From NCBI GenBank assembly GCA_009599575.1, contig VWND01000075.1, forward strand, positions 1,550,001-1,614,000: a DNA stretch of 64,000 bases, given 5' to 3'. The translations under genes were made by a program, and so were the position numbers. The stretch comes from Blumeriella jaapii (lineage: Eukaryota > Ascomycota > Leotiomycetes > Helotiales > Drepanopezizaceae). Every line of letters begins with the position of its first letter. Position 1 is the stretch's first letter. The notes below the pieces were generated by a model, which was not told the DNA's origin, did not search any database, and saw only the letters and a program-made list of their open reading frames with translations. Of the stretch, positions 23,900 through 37,245 are shown piece by piece.

Positions 23900-24950
23900 A
23901 TACGCATTAGCTAAAACACTCAAATTTTGTAAATATTAAAAACGCTATATCTAATCAAATATCCGATATATCCTTTCGGAAAAATCTTAAATTCTCTTTT
24001 ATATTTTATAATTTCCCGATTTTTTATTATTAAATACGCACGAGCTTCGTACGCATAAACTTTGCTTTAATTTGGTTTAAAATCGGCCGTACGCGCTTTT
24101 ATAATAACAGGGTCGTAATACCTGAAATATTATTTAAATCAACTGTACAAAACTTCATTTGAAAACTTAAATTATTTCCTCGCAAGCGGCGATATATTAT
24201 ACAAATGCGCTGCTACTTTTATCGTTTCGGGCCAAAAAAAAATTAAAAGTCCCGCCCCAATTTTTATTTTTATCGAACGTTTAATTACTTTCCTTTCTGC
24301 TCGTTCGATCGAACCGTTTGGCTAATGCACGTAAAATAAAATTAATTTTAAATCGATATTTTCGCGCTCCGCCTATTTTTAATACTTCGAAATAATATTT
24401 TCTTATTTTAAAATCACCGACGATTCGTTATTTTATCGAATTTTGCAAATGAAAAAGTTATATTAACGTTTCATTTATGCGTCGAACGTTTAAAAACGGT
24501 TTAAAACGATTTTTATATCTCTCGTTTTAATAGCGAAGGCCTAAATCTTTTTATTATATTCGTTTTTTATTAGAAATATCTACGTCGAGCCGTTGTAAGC
24601 TTTTCTACGACTTTTAAAATAATCGTAAAAATCCTAGCCGATGCGAAAAAAAAGCTTGAAAAACTTATTTTTTAATATTGCTTTTAAAATCATCTGCTCT
24701 AAATACGTAACAGCATACTTTTCGCATTTCATTTTGATTAAGCTTTTGATTTTTATTTTACGAATATTTTCGACCAGCTTTTCGAGCGCGTTTTTACTCA
24801 AATAGCCCGAACGAAAATACTATAAACGCGCATCGTTATCCCGATCGTACGTAAACACGCTGCTTTTCTTAAACTTATAACGCGTACGACGTTTCGGAAT
24901 TATATAAATTATTAGGCCGAGCGAATTACGTTTTAAAAAATTTAGATTAT
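23900..24950 (-). pseudogene. pol: G pol: copia integrase
   Basis: Minus strand. The pre-integrase segment reads RSGYLSKNALEKLVENIRKIKIK (about 24830-24750, given in parts: GYLSKNALEKL then ENIRKIKIK). A zinc-like K-M-K-C-E-K follows, then I-G-x-D-F-Y-D-Y-F for the first catalytic Asp region (about 24640). D-N-E-S-S lies near 24430, and P-N-G-S-I-E-R-A-E near 24325-24300 holds the catalytic Glu. After this come KVIKRS-like and H-L-Y-N-I blocks. The D..D..E layout and the NG.(I/V)ER motif are those of Ty1/copia integrase. The stretch 22990-23900 between it and RT is the degenerate linker; I see no separate gene there. Confidence 0.82.
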
Positions 24951-25199
24951 TATATAAAAAATGCGAATAAAAAAAGCAATTAATTTTAATATATTTAAAT
25001 ATATAAAAATCGGCGATCGTTTGATATTAACGTTTTAAAATAAAGCTTTTAAAGCTTTTAAAACGAAAAGTATTATCTGACCCTTAAAATCAATAATTTT
25101 TTTTAGCCAAAAAACTAGCGGAAATAATATTAGTAATAAAATCTGAAACGAACGCCACGTTGTTAAAAATTATATCTCAAAGCTTTTTATTTTTTTTGC

Positions 25200-26950
25200 G
25201 AAAAGCCTTTTTTATTAAACGACTTTTTTTTTTTTTTCCCGACGATTGAAAAACTCTGTATACTTATATAAACGTTATTAATAAAATTAACAATCTTTTT
25301 ATAAAATCCTTCGATAAAAAAATTTTTGTCGTTTACTAAATAAGTTTTAAAGCAATTGTTAAAAAAAATGCTTTTGTTTAAAAAATAATATTAACCAAGC
25401 TTTAAAGCTAAAACGTTAATTCCGAAATGCTTTTTAATCGTATTAAAGCAAAAAAAATAAAAAGTTGCGGTAAAAAACTCTTTTTAGTCGTTTTTAGAAA
25501 TTGATTTTAAAATCTGTTTTAGCTTGATTATTAAAACTTTAAAAATTTTGTTAATTGCGACCATTTGAATACTTTTTTTATTTAAAGCTTTCAAAGCCTT
25601 TTTATAATTAAAAAACAGCTTTTTTCGTATTTCAGCGATTTTCTGCCTGTTTAAAAAATTGGAAAAAGTCTTTTTTTTACAACGATTATTTATTACGTAC
25701 AAAAGCTTTTTACAATCGATTAGAAAATAAAAATAACGCTTTTTTTTAAAAATGTCGCATAAACAACAATTATACCCTTTTTCTTTTTCTTTTTTGCTTT
25801 TTTTTTCTTCTTTTCCACGATCTTTCGAAATATCGTTGTTTTTAAAATCGAAAAAAAAAAATAGCGAAAACTCCGACCTTTCGGCCTGAATTATCGAATC
25901 CTCGGTTGTTTTTAAAAAAAAAGATTATAAAGCTTAGTTCGATTAAAATCTTTTTTATAAAAAAGCCGGCAAATTTGTTTTTTAAATACTTAGCTTTTTT
26001 ACCGTTCGCTTATTATAAATTAATATATGCGGCGATTGCGTCGAGAAAATCGGTGGCAGCGTAGCGGCCATTTATATTAGAAATCTTATATTCGACAGCT
26101 GCTTTATAAACGGTCTGCTATTCTTTTATCCATTCGGTTATATTTATCTTTCCGCTATACGCTTTGCGAAAAATATTTCTATAATCAAATCTGACGAAGC
26201 TAACCACGGAAAAGTATGCAAAAGCAATATTTTTTTTCAAAATACAAACAAATGCCTGAAATAATTTCTGCTTTTTTTTATAATATAAATCCTTAACCTT
26301 TCGCATATTTTTATTTATCAACGAATCTTTTTGCAAATTAATATAAAAAATGGCGTACGCTTTTTTATTATTAATAACGTTAATCTTCGATTAAACAATT
26401 GCAAAGTTTATTAAACTGATTTTTACAATTGAAAAAACTTAATCGAGCAACTTCTAGTAGGCAGTAACGTACTCCTGCCATTTTTTAAGCTTTTTTAAAT
26501 AATTTTTCGAAAAATAATCGATTTTATTTTTTAAATCGTCGAAAATTAAATTAGCTAATCGAAGTTTATCGGAAAAGTTATTAATCGTAACGGCGGCCTT
26601 TTTTGCCTCGGTTATACCATTATATTCGGCGCATTCTCGATCGTAATCTGCTTAGCGCTTTTTATTTTTCTGATCGATAAACTAATAAAAAAACTGTTTT
26701 TATAATCGTTTATTAATAAAAAAGCGAAATGAAAAATCAGAATCGGTGTAATCGAAAAAAAAAATCCTTGATCGATAAAATTTGTACGCTTCTAATCAAA
26801 AGATCTACGATTTTGGATCGTAAAGGAAAACCTCTTTTTTCGTAAAAGCCGATATATTGTTTTCGTTATGAAAAATCGATTAACTGGATTAAAAAAAATA
26901 AAAAAATAAAAATAAAATTTGTAAATTAAAAAAATCGAAAAATTAATGCT
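25200..26950 (-). pseudogene. gag: G gag and protease remnant
   Basis: Minus-strand frames from about 26950 read as a copia Gag: A-E-Y-N-G-I-T-E-A-K-K-A-A (near 26615), FSDKLRLANLIFDDLKNKI (near 26570), then an open frame 26336-26118 with RRVK-like MRKVKDLYYKKK and FDYRNIFRKAY...ITEWIKE. A cysteine cluster, C-C-L-C...D-C (near 25760-25700), is followed by an open frame at 25702-25484. A protease-like stretch (NNCFKTYLVNDKNFFIEG, about 25355-25305) resembles the copia region after D-S-G; the D-S-G itself is not recognisable. Several frames are needed, so indels or misreading are likely. Confidence 0.68.
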
Positions 26951-27137
26951 TCCCGCATTCTCAATAGCCTTTTATCGATTCGTGGCCTTTTGCCAAATAA
27001 AAAAAACTTTGCAAAATATAATCTTTTACGAATATTTTTTAACAATTCGAATAAATTAACCGGTAAGGGCTTTCAACGAATCTCTTAGCGTATGCATTGC
27101 AAAAAAAAGCTTATTAATTGGCTCCGGGGCTTATAAC

Positions 27138-27440
27138 TGTCGTGTATAGCCGAATAATCGATAGAAACCCTTATCGGAAGCTGGGACGGATGAATTGTAT
27201 ATAATAAAATATTTTTTTATATTGTTTTAAGTCTGACTGGCGAGCTTTCCGCAAAAAACGAAAGGTTCGGGCTCGCTTAATTAATCGCTCGGAAAAACTA
27301 ATCTCCGAAAAGGCTCGTTATTACGTAACTACGAGCCTTTCCGAGCTCCAGAAACATCTAACTACTGAAAGCGTACAGAAAAAATAAATCTGGAACAAAA
27401 GAAATAAAAGAAAATAAAAAAATGTAAATATAGCGCAACA
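27138..27440 (-). repeat. G 5' LTR (copia)
   Basis: 303 bp, tgtcgtgtatagcc on + to gcgcaaca at 27440. Adjacent internal sequence (ttataagccccggagcc on minus) is where a primer-binding site would lie, and it keeps an unusual GC-rich patch. I cannot name the tRNA. Confidence 0.9.
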
Positions 27441-27445
27441 GAAAT

Positions 27446-30400
27446 CATAATATGATTTTAAAAAAAGCTTGGTTGGCCGAATACCAGGTTTTATTAAATT
27501 GTAATAAACGCAAGCTTTATTAGCCGAAATCTTATTTTTTTACAGCTTTTTACGCTCGTTATATTAAAATCTTTTATTTATACTTTCGAAAGATTTAATC
27601 TCGCTATTAAAACGACGTTATAAAACGTAATAAAAACTTTGACTAATTATAGCAGGCTTACGACGCTGTACGAAGCGCGAAAAAGTCGAATTTTATTCGC
27701 GGTGCTAATTTCGATAGCGACGCTAATAAAATAATACAAAAAATTATATTATTTTCCCAAGCTGCCGATCCTTCTTTTATTATTTTTTTTTTTTTTTTTT
27801 TTTTTTTTCGTCAAAACAGTTTTTTCGTTTTACGAAAAACAGTTACACCAAAAACCGAAAAAAAACCTTCGCCGCGATAGCCTTTCAGCTTAATATAATC
27901 GATAATTTAAACAAGCCATTTTCTGAACCTTTTAAACGATCAATTCGAAAACGAATCTCTTAATCTACTGTTTATCTAATTTTCATTTGCCAGATTATTA
28001 CATACGCTTTTAAGCTGATTTTCAGAAAAAAAGCAATTGAAATGTTTTCAACTTTTTTATACGAAATCGACAAAATACTAAACGACTTTACGTATAACAC
28101 TTTTTTCAAAACCCAATTTTACAGTTTTTTCGAACGTTTTAAAACTAATAAAATATCGATTTCGACCTTTTCAATCAGCTTAGTAAAGCTAACTTCGAAT
28201 AAACCTTTTTTCGAATTTTTTCCTTCGAAATACAAAGATTTCGAACACGTGTTTTTTAAAGCCGCTAGTAACGAGCTAGCCTTTTACCGGCCCTACGACT
28301 ATAAAATCGAACTTATTATAAATAAAAAAAAACTGAAATACATTTTTTGTATAAAATATCGATTCCAAAGCTCGAGATTATTAAAACCTATTTGCAAAAT
28401 AATTTTAACAAAAGCTTTATCGAACTTTTTACCGCTCCTTTCGCTGCTCCAATGCTTTTCGCCAAAAAACCCGACGGTTTATTACGTTTCTGTATCGATT
28501 ATCGAGCTTTTAATAACGTTACTCGTAAAAATCGCTATCTTTTCTTTTTTATCGATAAAACCTTTGCTCGTTTCTCGAAAACGCGAATTTTTACGAAGCT
28601 CGATATTCGTTAAACTTTTTATAAAATTCGAATAAATTCCGCTAATAAAAAACTAACGACGTTTCGTACGCGTACGGCGCTTATAAATGCAAAATGCTTC
28701 CTTTTAGCTTTACTAATAAATCCGCAACTTATTAACGCTATATAAACGACGTTTTCTTCGATTATTTAAACGATTTCTGCATTGCATATCTGAATAATAT
28801 TTTTATTTATTCGTCCGATCTTTTAAAACACGCTATATACGTTCGCAAAATATTTTAAAAATTCGTTAACGCTAAATTACAGGCCGATATTCGAAAGTTT
28901 AAATTTAACGTTATTCGAACCCGTTATTTAAGTTTTATTATTTCGACTAAAAGCTTAAAAATAAACCCAAAAAAAGTCTTCGTAGTCGCCTACTAAAAGC
29001 CTTTTATTATTGTAAAAAATGTACAAAGCTGTTTTGGTTTTTGTAATTTTTACCGACGTTTTATTCGAAATTACGATATAATTGCAAAGCTTTTGGTTTA
29101 TTTAACCAAAATTAACGTTTTTTACAATTTCACTTTTGAATATTAAAAAAATTTCGACCTTTTTATACTAGCTTTTACTATTGTATCAGTTTTATAATAT
29201 TATAAACAAAACTTTTTTTGCATATTAAAAACTAACGTTTTCGACGGCGTAGTAGCTTTTGTTTTTTCGCAATTTCATAATAACGACTGGCTCCCAATCG
29301 TTTATTTTAGTAAAATCATAGCCTTCGCAAAGCTAAACTACGTCGTATACGACAAAAAAATGCTCGCAATTATAAAATTTTTAAATAACTTTTGTATTAA
29401 ATTAACTGATTGAGTTTATTAAATCAAAATTATCACTAATTATAAAGCTTTGAAATATTTTAAAACTTCCAAACTTTTAAACGCTCGATAAGCACGCTAG
29501 GCCGAGCTTTTCGCCGATTACAACTTTTTTATTACGTATAAACCAAATAAACACAACTTTTTGGCTGACGCATTAACACGTCGTACGAGCGAACTCGACC
29601 GTTAAAATTTTTTTAAACGCATTTAGCGTTTGCAAACTTTTCTCCGAGCAAATCAAATCGATCATCGCTTTTTAATTAAAAAACTTCGATTTTCCACGGT
29701 TTTCGAAACAGCTGTTTTTATTATTAAAATAACTGATTTTTTTTTCGCATTCCGTGTCGTTGACCAAATTTTTTACGCTAATCGCATAATTAGCAGCTTA
29801 ATAGCTTTTCGAAAAAAAACTGTACGAAACGCTACGAAAAAAAACGACGCTAATAATATTTCGTATATATTTAAACGCGACCTGCTGCTATATTACGGTC
29901 GCTTAATAATATTAGACGTCGATTATTTTCGTTTGGCTTTTATACGAAAAATGCACGACCAGATTTTTACCGCTTATTTTAGCGCTCGTAAAATTACGCA
30001 ATTGCTTTCGGACCAATATTATTAACGAAGTATAATAGCTTTCGTAAAACAATACTGTCGCAATTACTACGCTTATCGAAAGAATTCTGTTTCAAAAGAT
30101 AAGCGCCCCGGTCTTTTTCAGCTTTTTTTTGTTTTTGACCATTTTTGAAAATACATTATAATAGATTTTTGCAATTTTAACAAAAACAAATACGATTACG
30201 ATAACGTGTTCGTAATAATAAATCGCTTTTCTAAGCAAATTATTTCGATTTTTTGTTATAAAAATATCGACGCTCGAAGCTTCGCTAAATTATATATATT
30301 TTACGTATATAAATATTTTGGCCTTTTAAAAAGTATTATTAGCGATCGTGGCCTTTAGTATTAGTTTACCTTTTGGTTTAAATTAAACAAAATACTCGGT

Positions 30401-31357
30401 ACGCAATTAAAGCTTTCGATAGCCGCTCATTTTGAAACCGACGGCCAAACCGAAATTTATAATTAATATTTATAAAAACGCTTTCGACCCTTCGTAAATT
30501 TTTATTAAAACGATTAAAGCGAATTTTTCCTAATAATAAATTTCGCTTAAATAATCCTTTTTTACAAAAGTCTAAATAGTCTTTTACTTTTTAAAATTGT
30601 ATACGGTTATACTTTTTATACCAATTGAAACTAAAAGTTCGATACTTTCTTTTTTTCTAATCTTTTATATAAGCTAAACGCAGACGAAGCTCGTGCGTAC
30701 GCTCGCCGCTATTACGACGCTTGGAACTTCGCTAAATCGCATTTCTAATAAGCCTACGATAAAATAAAAAAAAATGCGAATAGATTTCGCCGCGCGATCG
30801 ATTTTAACGTTAGCGATTACGTATAATTCGATATGCGTTTATTTCCGATTTTCCGGCCCTTTCGCAAGCTCGACAATTTTACAAACGGCCCTTTCAAAGT
30901 TATAGCCAAAATTTTCGACAACGCTTTTAAACTAAACCTTTTTAATATTATCAACGTACACCCGGTTTTTCACGCTAATCGACTGCGTAAAACAGCTAAC
31001 GACGCGCTTTCAAATCAAATTAACCCAGTTTTTAAATTTATTAATATAATTAATAAATTTAAATACGAAATCGAAAAATTAATCGCTTATCGAATATAGC
31101 GGAAAACTTTTTAATACAAAACTTTTTAAATAGATTTAAATAAAAATCTTACGTAGTATTCCGCGTCTGATTTTATATATGCTTTTTTAAAAGTGCGCGA
31201 CTTTTATTTAGCGTATAAAAAGCTTTCCGGTCCTTTTGCAAAACTTGTAAACTGGCTGAAAGCGTACTCCGAAGATTTAAACTCGTACGATCATTTAAAT
31301 AGCGACGTACCAATAGATAAAAGCTCGAGGGCGCGCTTTTTTCGGACGGAAGAATAG
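27446..31357 (+). pseudogene. pol: C pol remnant after G: RT, RNase H, integrase, chromo-like tail
   Basis: Resumes C's pol. The RT frame 28042-28635 begins MFSTFLYEIDKIL and contains ELAFYRPYDYKIEL; an overlapping frame 28347-28613 holds FAKKPDGLLRFCIDYRAFNN and TKLDIR. The catalytic box is Y-L-N-N (28787-28798). RNase H follows (about 29160-29600). An integrase frame 29630-30025 holds HDQIFTAYFSARKITQLLSDQYY (in parts), with ISDR near 30340 and ETDGQTE near 30436. The frame 30833-31099 has FTNGPFKVIAKIFDNAF, HPVFHANRLRK and YEIEKLIAYR, a GPY/F and chromo-like tail. A purine-rich end (ggacggaagaatag) abuts the LTR. It is among the better preserved family 1 pol copies, but still stopped. Confidence 0.88.
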
Positions 31358-31624
31358 TATAACGACTCACTTTTTTAGCCTCTCGTATTATCCCAGCAAC
31401 TACGTATAATTGCAAGCTTCCTAATCTTCTAATAAGTCTTTTTATTAACTATGGAAACTATTTATATATATAAGGCTTTTTCCTTTTAGCAACCTTTGCC
31501 TTTTGCAATTATTAATTCTAAATAAATATTTTTGTTACAAAACCAAAGGCTCGTTTCTCATACCATATAAACACGGCGACCAGTTGACTGATTTCCCAGC
31601 CCTTCGACTAATTAGATCGTCACA
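31358..31624 (+). repeat. C 3' LTR (family 1)
   Basis: 267 bp, tataacga to tcgtcaca, followed by the target copy tatcg (31625-31629). It keeps catcgt-type G/C better than most copies. The minus-strand 80-codon open frame across it (31415-31173) is a shadow. Confidence 0.9.
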
Positions 31625-34600
31625 TATCGAACTAAACGTAGTCGCTAACGTTAAAATCGATCGCGCGGCGAGATTTATTCGCATTTTTTTTTATTTTATC
31701 GTAGATTTGTTAAAAATGCGATTTGGCGAAGTTTTAAGCGTCGTAATAACGGCGAGCGTACGCATAAGCTTCGTTTGCGTTTAGTTTATATAAAAAATTA
31801 AAAAAAAAGAAAGTATCGAGCTTTTAATTTTAATTAATATAAAAAATATAATCGTATATAATTTCAAAAAGTAAAAAGCTATTTAGATTTTCGTAAAAAA
31901 AGATTATTTAAGCGAAATCTATTATTAAAAGAAATTCGCTTTAATCGTTTTAATAAAAGTTTACGAAAGGTCGAAAGCGTTTTTGTAAATATTAATTATA
32001 AATTTCGGTTTAACCGTCGGTTTTAAAATAAGCGGCTATCGAAAGCTTTAATTGCGTATCGAATATTTTATTTAATTCAGACCAGAAAATAAATTAATAT
32101 TAAAAGCTACGATCGTTAATAATATTTTTTAAAAAGCCAAAATATTTGTATACGTAAAATATATACAATTTGGCGAAATTTCGAACGTCGATATTTTTAT
32201 AATAAAAAATCGAAATAGTTTGCTTGGAAAAGCGATTTATTATTACGAATATATTATCGTAGTCGTATTTGTTTTTGTTAAAATTATAAAAGTTTATTAT
32301 AACGTGCTTTTGAAAATAGTTAAAAACAGAAAAAAGCTATAAAAAGCCGGGGCGTTTATTTTTTAAAACAGAATTTTTTCGATAAGCGTAATAGTTGCGA
32401 TAATATTATTTTACAAAAGCTGTTATATTTCGCTAATAATATTAGTCCGAAAGCAATTGCGTAATTTTGCGAACGCTGAAATAAGCGGTGAAAATCTGAT
32501 CGTGTATTTTTCGTATAAAAGCCAAGCGAAAATAATCGACGTTTAATATTATTAAGCGACCGTAATATAATAACAAATCGCGTTTAAATATATACGAAAT
32601 ATTATTATCGTCGTTTTTTTTCGTAACGTTTCGTACAGCTTTTTTTCGAAAAGCTATTAAGCTATTAGCTATGCGATTAATATAAAAAAATTAATTAACG
32701 ATACGAAATGCGAGAAAAAGATTAGCTATTTCAACGATAAAAACAGCTGTTTCGAAAGCCGTAAAAAATCGAAGTTTTTTAATTTAAAAACGATGATTAA
32801 TTTAATCGATTCGAAAAAGAATTTGCAGGCGTTAAATGCGTTTAAAAAAGTTTTAACGGTCGAATTCGCTTATACGACGTATTAATGCGTTAGCTAAAAG
32901 ATTGTGTTTATTTGGTTTATACGTAATAAAAAAGTTGTAATCGGCGAAGAATTCGGCTTAGCGTATTTATCGAACGTTTAAAAGTTTGAAAATTATAAAA
33001 TATTTTAAAGTTTTATAATTAATAATAATTTTAATTTAATAAATTAAATTAATTAATTTAATACGAAAATTGCTTAGAAATCTTACGATTGCGAATATTT
33101 TTTTATCGTATACGACGTAGTTTAGCTTTGCGAAGGTTATAGTTTTGCTAAAATAAGCGATTAAAAGCCAGTCGTTATTATAAAATTGCGAAAGCATAAA
33201 AATTACTACGCCGTCGAAAGCGTTAGTTTTTAATATGCAAAAAAGGTTTTGCCTGTAATATTATAAAACTGATATAATAATAAAAATTAATATAAAAAAG
33301 TCGAAACTTTTTTAATATTTAAAAATAAAATTATAAAAAACGTTAGCTTTAATTAAATAAACCAAAAGCTTTGCAATTATACCGTAGTTTCGAATAAAAC
33401 GTCGGTAGAAATTACAAAAACTAAAAAAACTTTATATATTTTTTATAATAATAAAAAGCTTTTAATAAGCGATTACGAAAACTTTTTCTGAATTTATTTT
33501 TAAGTTTTTAATAAAAATAATAAAATTTAAATAACGGGTCCGAATAACGTTAAATTTAAATTTTCGAATATCGGCCTGTAATTCAGCGTTAGCGAGCTTT
33601 TAAAATATTTTGCGAATATATATAACGTATTTTAAAACATCGGACAAATGAATAAAAATATTATTTAAATATGCAATATAAAAATCGTTTAAATAATCGA
33701 ACGTCGTTTATATAACGTTAATAAATTGCGAGTTTATTAATAAAGCCAAAAAGTAGCATTTTGCATTTATAAGCGCCGTAACGCGTACGAAACGTCGTTA
33801 GTTTTTTACTAGCAAGGTTTATTCGAATTTTATAAAAAACTTAACGAATATCGAATTTCGTAAAAATTCGCGCTTTCGAAAAACGAACAAAGATTTTATC
33901 GATAAAAAAAAAAATAGCGATTTTTATAAATAATATTATTAAAAATTCGATAATCGATACAAAAACGTAATAAACCGTCGGGTTTTTTAGCGAAAAGCAT
34001 TAAAGCAGCGAAAAAAGCGGTGAAAAGTTCGATAAAGCTTTTATTAAAATTATTTTGCAAATAAATTTTAATAATTTCGAGTTTTGAAATCGATATTTTA
34101 TATAAAAAAATGTGTTTCAGTTTTTTTTTATTTATAATAAATTTGATTTTATAATCGTAAAGCCGGTAAAAGGCTAGCTCGTTATTAACAGTTTTAAAAA
34201 ACACGTATTCGAAGTTTTTGTATTCCGAAGAAAAAGATTCGAAAAAAAGTTTATTCGAAGTTAGCTCTGCTAAGCTAGTTAAAAAGGTCGAAATCGATAT
34301 TTTATTAGTTTTGAAACGTTCGAAAAAATTGTGAAATTGAATTTTAAAAAAAGTGTTGTACGTAAGGTCGTTTAATATTTTATCGATTTCGTATAAGAAA
34401 ATTAAAAACATTTTAATTGTTTTTTTTTTGAAAATTAGCTTAAAAGCGTATATAATAATTTAATAAATAAAAATTAAATAAGCAATAGATTAAAAGATTC
34501 GTTTTCGAACTGATCGTTTAAAAGGTTTAAAAAAAAGTTGTTTATTTGAATTATCGATTATATTAAGCTGAAAAGCTATCGCGGCGAAAGCTTTCCTTCG

Positions 34601-35325
34601 GTTTTTAATGTAATTGTTTTTCGTAAAACGAAAAAGCTGTTTTAACGAAAAAAAAAAAAAAAAAAAATAATAAAAAAGAAATCGGCAGCTTAAAAAAGAT
34701 AATGTAATTTTTTATATTATTTTATTGGCGTCGCTATCGAAATTAGCACCGCGAATGAAATTCGATTTTTTCGCGTTTCGTATAACGTCGTAGGTTTGCT
34801 ATAATTAATTAAGGTTTTTGTTACGTTTTACAACGTCGTTTTGATAGCGGAATTAAATCTTTCGGAAGTATAAATAAAAGATTTTAATATAACGAGCGTA
34901 AAAAGCTATAAAAAAATAAAACTTCGGCTAATAAAACTTGCGTTTATTATAATTTAATAAAACTTAGTATTCGGCCAATCAAATTTTTTTTAAAATTATA
35001 TTATAATTTCCGAAATTAATAATTAAAAAAAAATAAACGATTGTATTCGGTTATTAATAATAAAATTAAAAAGCGTAAAATATATAATTAAATAGCTTCG
35101 AGCTTTATTATACTTTTTTATAAAAAAAAGAGCCGGAAGAAATTAAATTAAAAGTTTAAAAAAAAAAAAAAAATTTAATTAACGCCGAATCGATCAACGC
35201 ATAACCGTTCGTTATAAAATCGGCGAGCGCTTTTATTTTATATAAAAAACTATTTTTAATAAATATAACGGAAATTGTTAATAAATCGCTATTAAAAAGC
35301 TTTCGAACGTTAAAGTAACGCATAT
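31625..35325 (-). pseudogene. pol: E pol remnant: protease to integrase (main part)
   Basis: Minus strand, continuing from 16986 beyond C. The order from the right is: protease (35325-35110) with D-F-I-T at 35221-35210; RT with an open frame 34411-33896 that starts MFLIFLYEIDKIL and holds KKPDGLLRFCIDYR; catalytic box Y-L-N-N (33671-33660); RNase H near 33250-32880; integrase zinc and core near 32560-32000. Heavy TAA load. Confidence 0.87.
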
Positions 35326-36978
35326 CGCGTAATACGTTTAAAAAAAAACTTTATTTAGGTTTAAACGTTTTTTCGATTAGCGAAAAAAATTTTAATTTTT
35401 TCGTATATGTTTTAAAAATCGTTTGGAAAAGAGTTTTCGTTTTTATTATTATTATTAAAAAGCGAATTTTCGGCCGGTTCGATTTCGTTTATATTTATTA
35501 GTCTAAAAAAACTTTTAAATAAAACCGAAAGTCGATTCGTAAATTATCGTGTAAATTAGTTTTTTTGAATTTTTTAATATAAAATAAAAAACGAGCGTTA
35601 TCGTTGGTCCGATCGAAAAAAAAAAACGTTAAAAAAAGCGTTTTAGCGTAGAAAAAAAAAAAAAACAAAAGGCTAAAAGAAAGCTTATGAAATATTTAAA
35701 CGATTTTCGTACGTACGATTTAATTCGTAATACGCTTTAGTAAAAAACCTATTATTTTAATAAATAATAAATTTAATTAAAAAACGATTCGCGTATAAAA
35801 TTCGTTTAGCCAACTGATTTTATTTTTTTTAACGAACGGCGGTAAGCTAATTTTTAAAAATCGTTATACGCGCTTATTTTAAATGCAGCTTTTTTCGTAA
35901 ACGTTTTAGTATTTTATCGCGGAAAACGTTCCGAAGCTGTTTATTAATTCGTATTTAAGCGTTTGCTGCGAAAATAAAAAATCGCAAATAAAATCGTTAA
36001 AAATCGTCGTGCGTATTTATTATAAATATTTTAAATTCGTTTTCGGCTTTTTAAACGTTTAAAAAATCGGCCGAAAAATCGGTAATTTTTTTTATTAATT
36101 TTTCGAAATATATAAAATCGGAACGGTTTAAAATACGCGGAGTAAAAAACTTTTTTGCTACGCTTTCGGTTTAATCGAATATATAATTTTTGCGAAATCG
36201 ATCGTTAGCGAAATAATCGTAATAAAATTCGAAATTATCGAAAATTTTAGTTTTTTAATAATATATTTTGTAATTTTTATTATTATTTAGTTTAAATTTA
36301 AAATTCGGAACGCGTTTTATACGAATTAATCGAAAATTAGCAAATAAATAAAAGCTATAGCATTTAAAAAGCGCGCTAAGATTTTGGCCGTTATAAAAAA
36401 ATTTAAAAAAAGTTCGCAAAAAGCGGAGAAATTAATTCGCAGCGTTTGTTAATTAAAATAAAACGTTGCGAAAAAAAAAAGCAGCAGATTCGCGATTAGC
36501 AAAAGCACGTTCGATAAATTTTATTAAACGCTTTAATTAAAAAGTTTGTCGCAATCGTATAATTTTTAAAAATTATCGTTTTACGCTTTTACGTTTTTTT
36601 TAATTAATTTTGCAAAAGTTTTAATTAAACGCTTTTAGCGCTAAATTATAAAAAAAATAATAAGCGAAATAGTTAAACGCTTTGTTTTTTTTTTTTTTTT
36701 TTTTTTCTCGGAAAAAAAAAAAAACTGTTTTTTAAAAAAAAAAGCTTTTAAAAAAAACTGCTTTTTCGCTAATTAAAAAAAAAAATTTTAAAATATAATA
36801 GTAAAAACTGAAAAGCTTTATTAAAAAAGAAATCGTTAAACAAAAGCTATTTTTTCGCGAAATGCGAAAATAAGCTTTTTTACGACCGGTTGATTATTTT
36901 AATATAATTCGTAAAAAATTCGAAAAAAAAAAAAATAATTTACGCCGTCGCTAACGTAAAAAAAAAAGTTATTAATAA
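35326..36978 (-). pseudogene. gag: E gag remnant and leader
   Basis: Parallel to B's 10771-12416 almost line by line, including the linker triplet run (attattattatt, about 35442), the DRFRK-type region and the T-run near 36685-36706. Heavily stopped; no open frame over 60 codons. The leader repeat (tttacgccgtcgctaacgtaaa) is at about 36940-36961. Confidence 0.78.
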
Positions 36979-37245
36979 TATAACGATTTAATTAATCGAA
37001 AAGCTGAAAAATCAATTAATTAATCGCCGTATTTATATAATATAAAAAACAAGCTTTTGGTTTTGTAACAAAAATATTTATTTAAAATCAATAATTGCAA
37101 AAAGCAGAAATTGTTAAAAAAAAAATCTTATATATATAAATAATTTTTACAATTAATAAAAAAACTTATTAAAAGATCAGAAAGCTTGCAATTACACGTA
37201 GTTGCTGAAATAATACGAAAGGTAGTAAAAAAATAAATCGTTATA
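36979..37245 (-). repeat. E 5' LTR (family 1)
   Basis: 267 bp, tataacga to cgttata. The right flank attcgagccgcggcg is the same as after B (12685 onward), although the two elements lie 24.5 kb apart. Confidence 0.9.

Larger units (their letters stand above)
19221..27440 (-). mobile_element. Element G: Ty1/copia retrotransposon, full length
   Basis: 8220 bp, flanked by a perfect 5-bp duplication gaaat (19216-19220, 27441-27445), with two 303-bp LTRs. Coding order on the minus strand is gag, protease, integrase, RT, RNase H, the Ty1/copia order. A polypurine tract (aaaaggtg on minus) abuts the LTR at 19523, which confirms that end as 3'. G is inserted in C between protease and RT. It carries about 1.6 kb more than a minimal copia element, between RNase H and the 3' LTR, including a + strand ORF. 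It is mutated but clearly less than S1, S2, E and F. Confidence 0.92.
16987..31624 (+). mobile_element. Element C: full-length family 1 copy, split by copia element G
   Basis: 5' LTR at 16987, 3' LTR ending 31624, flanked by a perfect 5-bp target-site duplication tatcg (16982-16986 and 31625-31629). Net length without G and one copy of G's target site is 6413 bp. C is inserted in the integrase tail of E; the equivalent sites in B (~7070) and F (~41540) are empty, so C arrived after the tandem duplication. It is less mutated than E, S1 or S2. Confidence 0.92.
16194..37245 (-). mobile_element. Element E: hybrid family 1 copy, split by C
   Basis: A family 1 element in two pieces, 16194-16986 and 31630-37245, about 6.4 kb once C is removed. 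The left flank is aaatt (16189-16193), identical to F's flank. The right flank is attcg (37246-37250), identical to B's. An element with the outer flanks of two different insertions is the expected product of crossing-over between them. Confidence 0.85.

Noticed and set aside
31173..31415. 80-codon minus frame at C's 3' end
   Set aside because: Spans the end of the integrase tail and the LTR on the wrong strand; a shadow.
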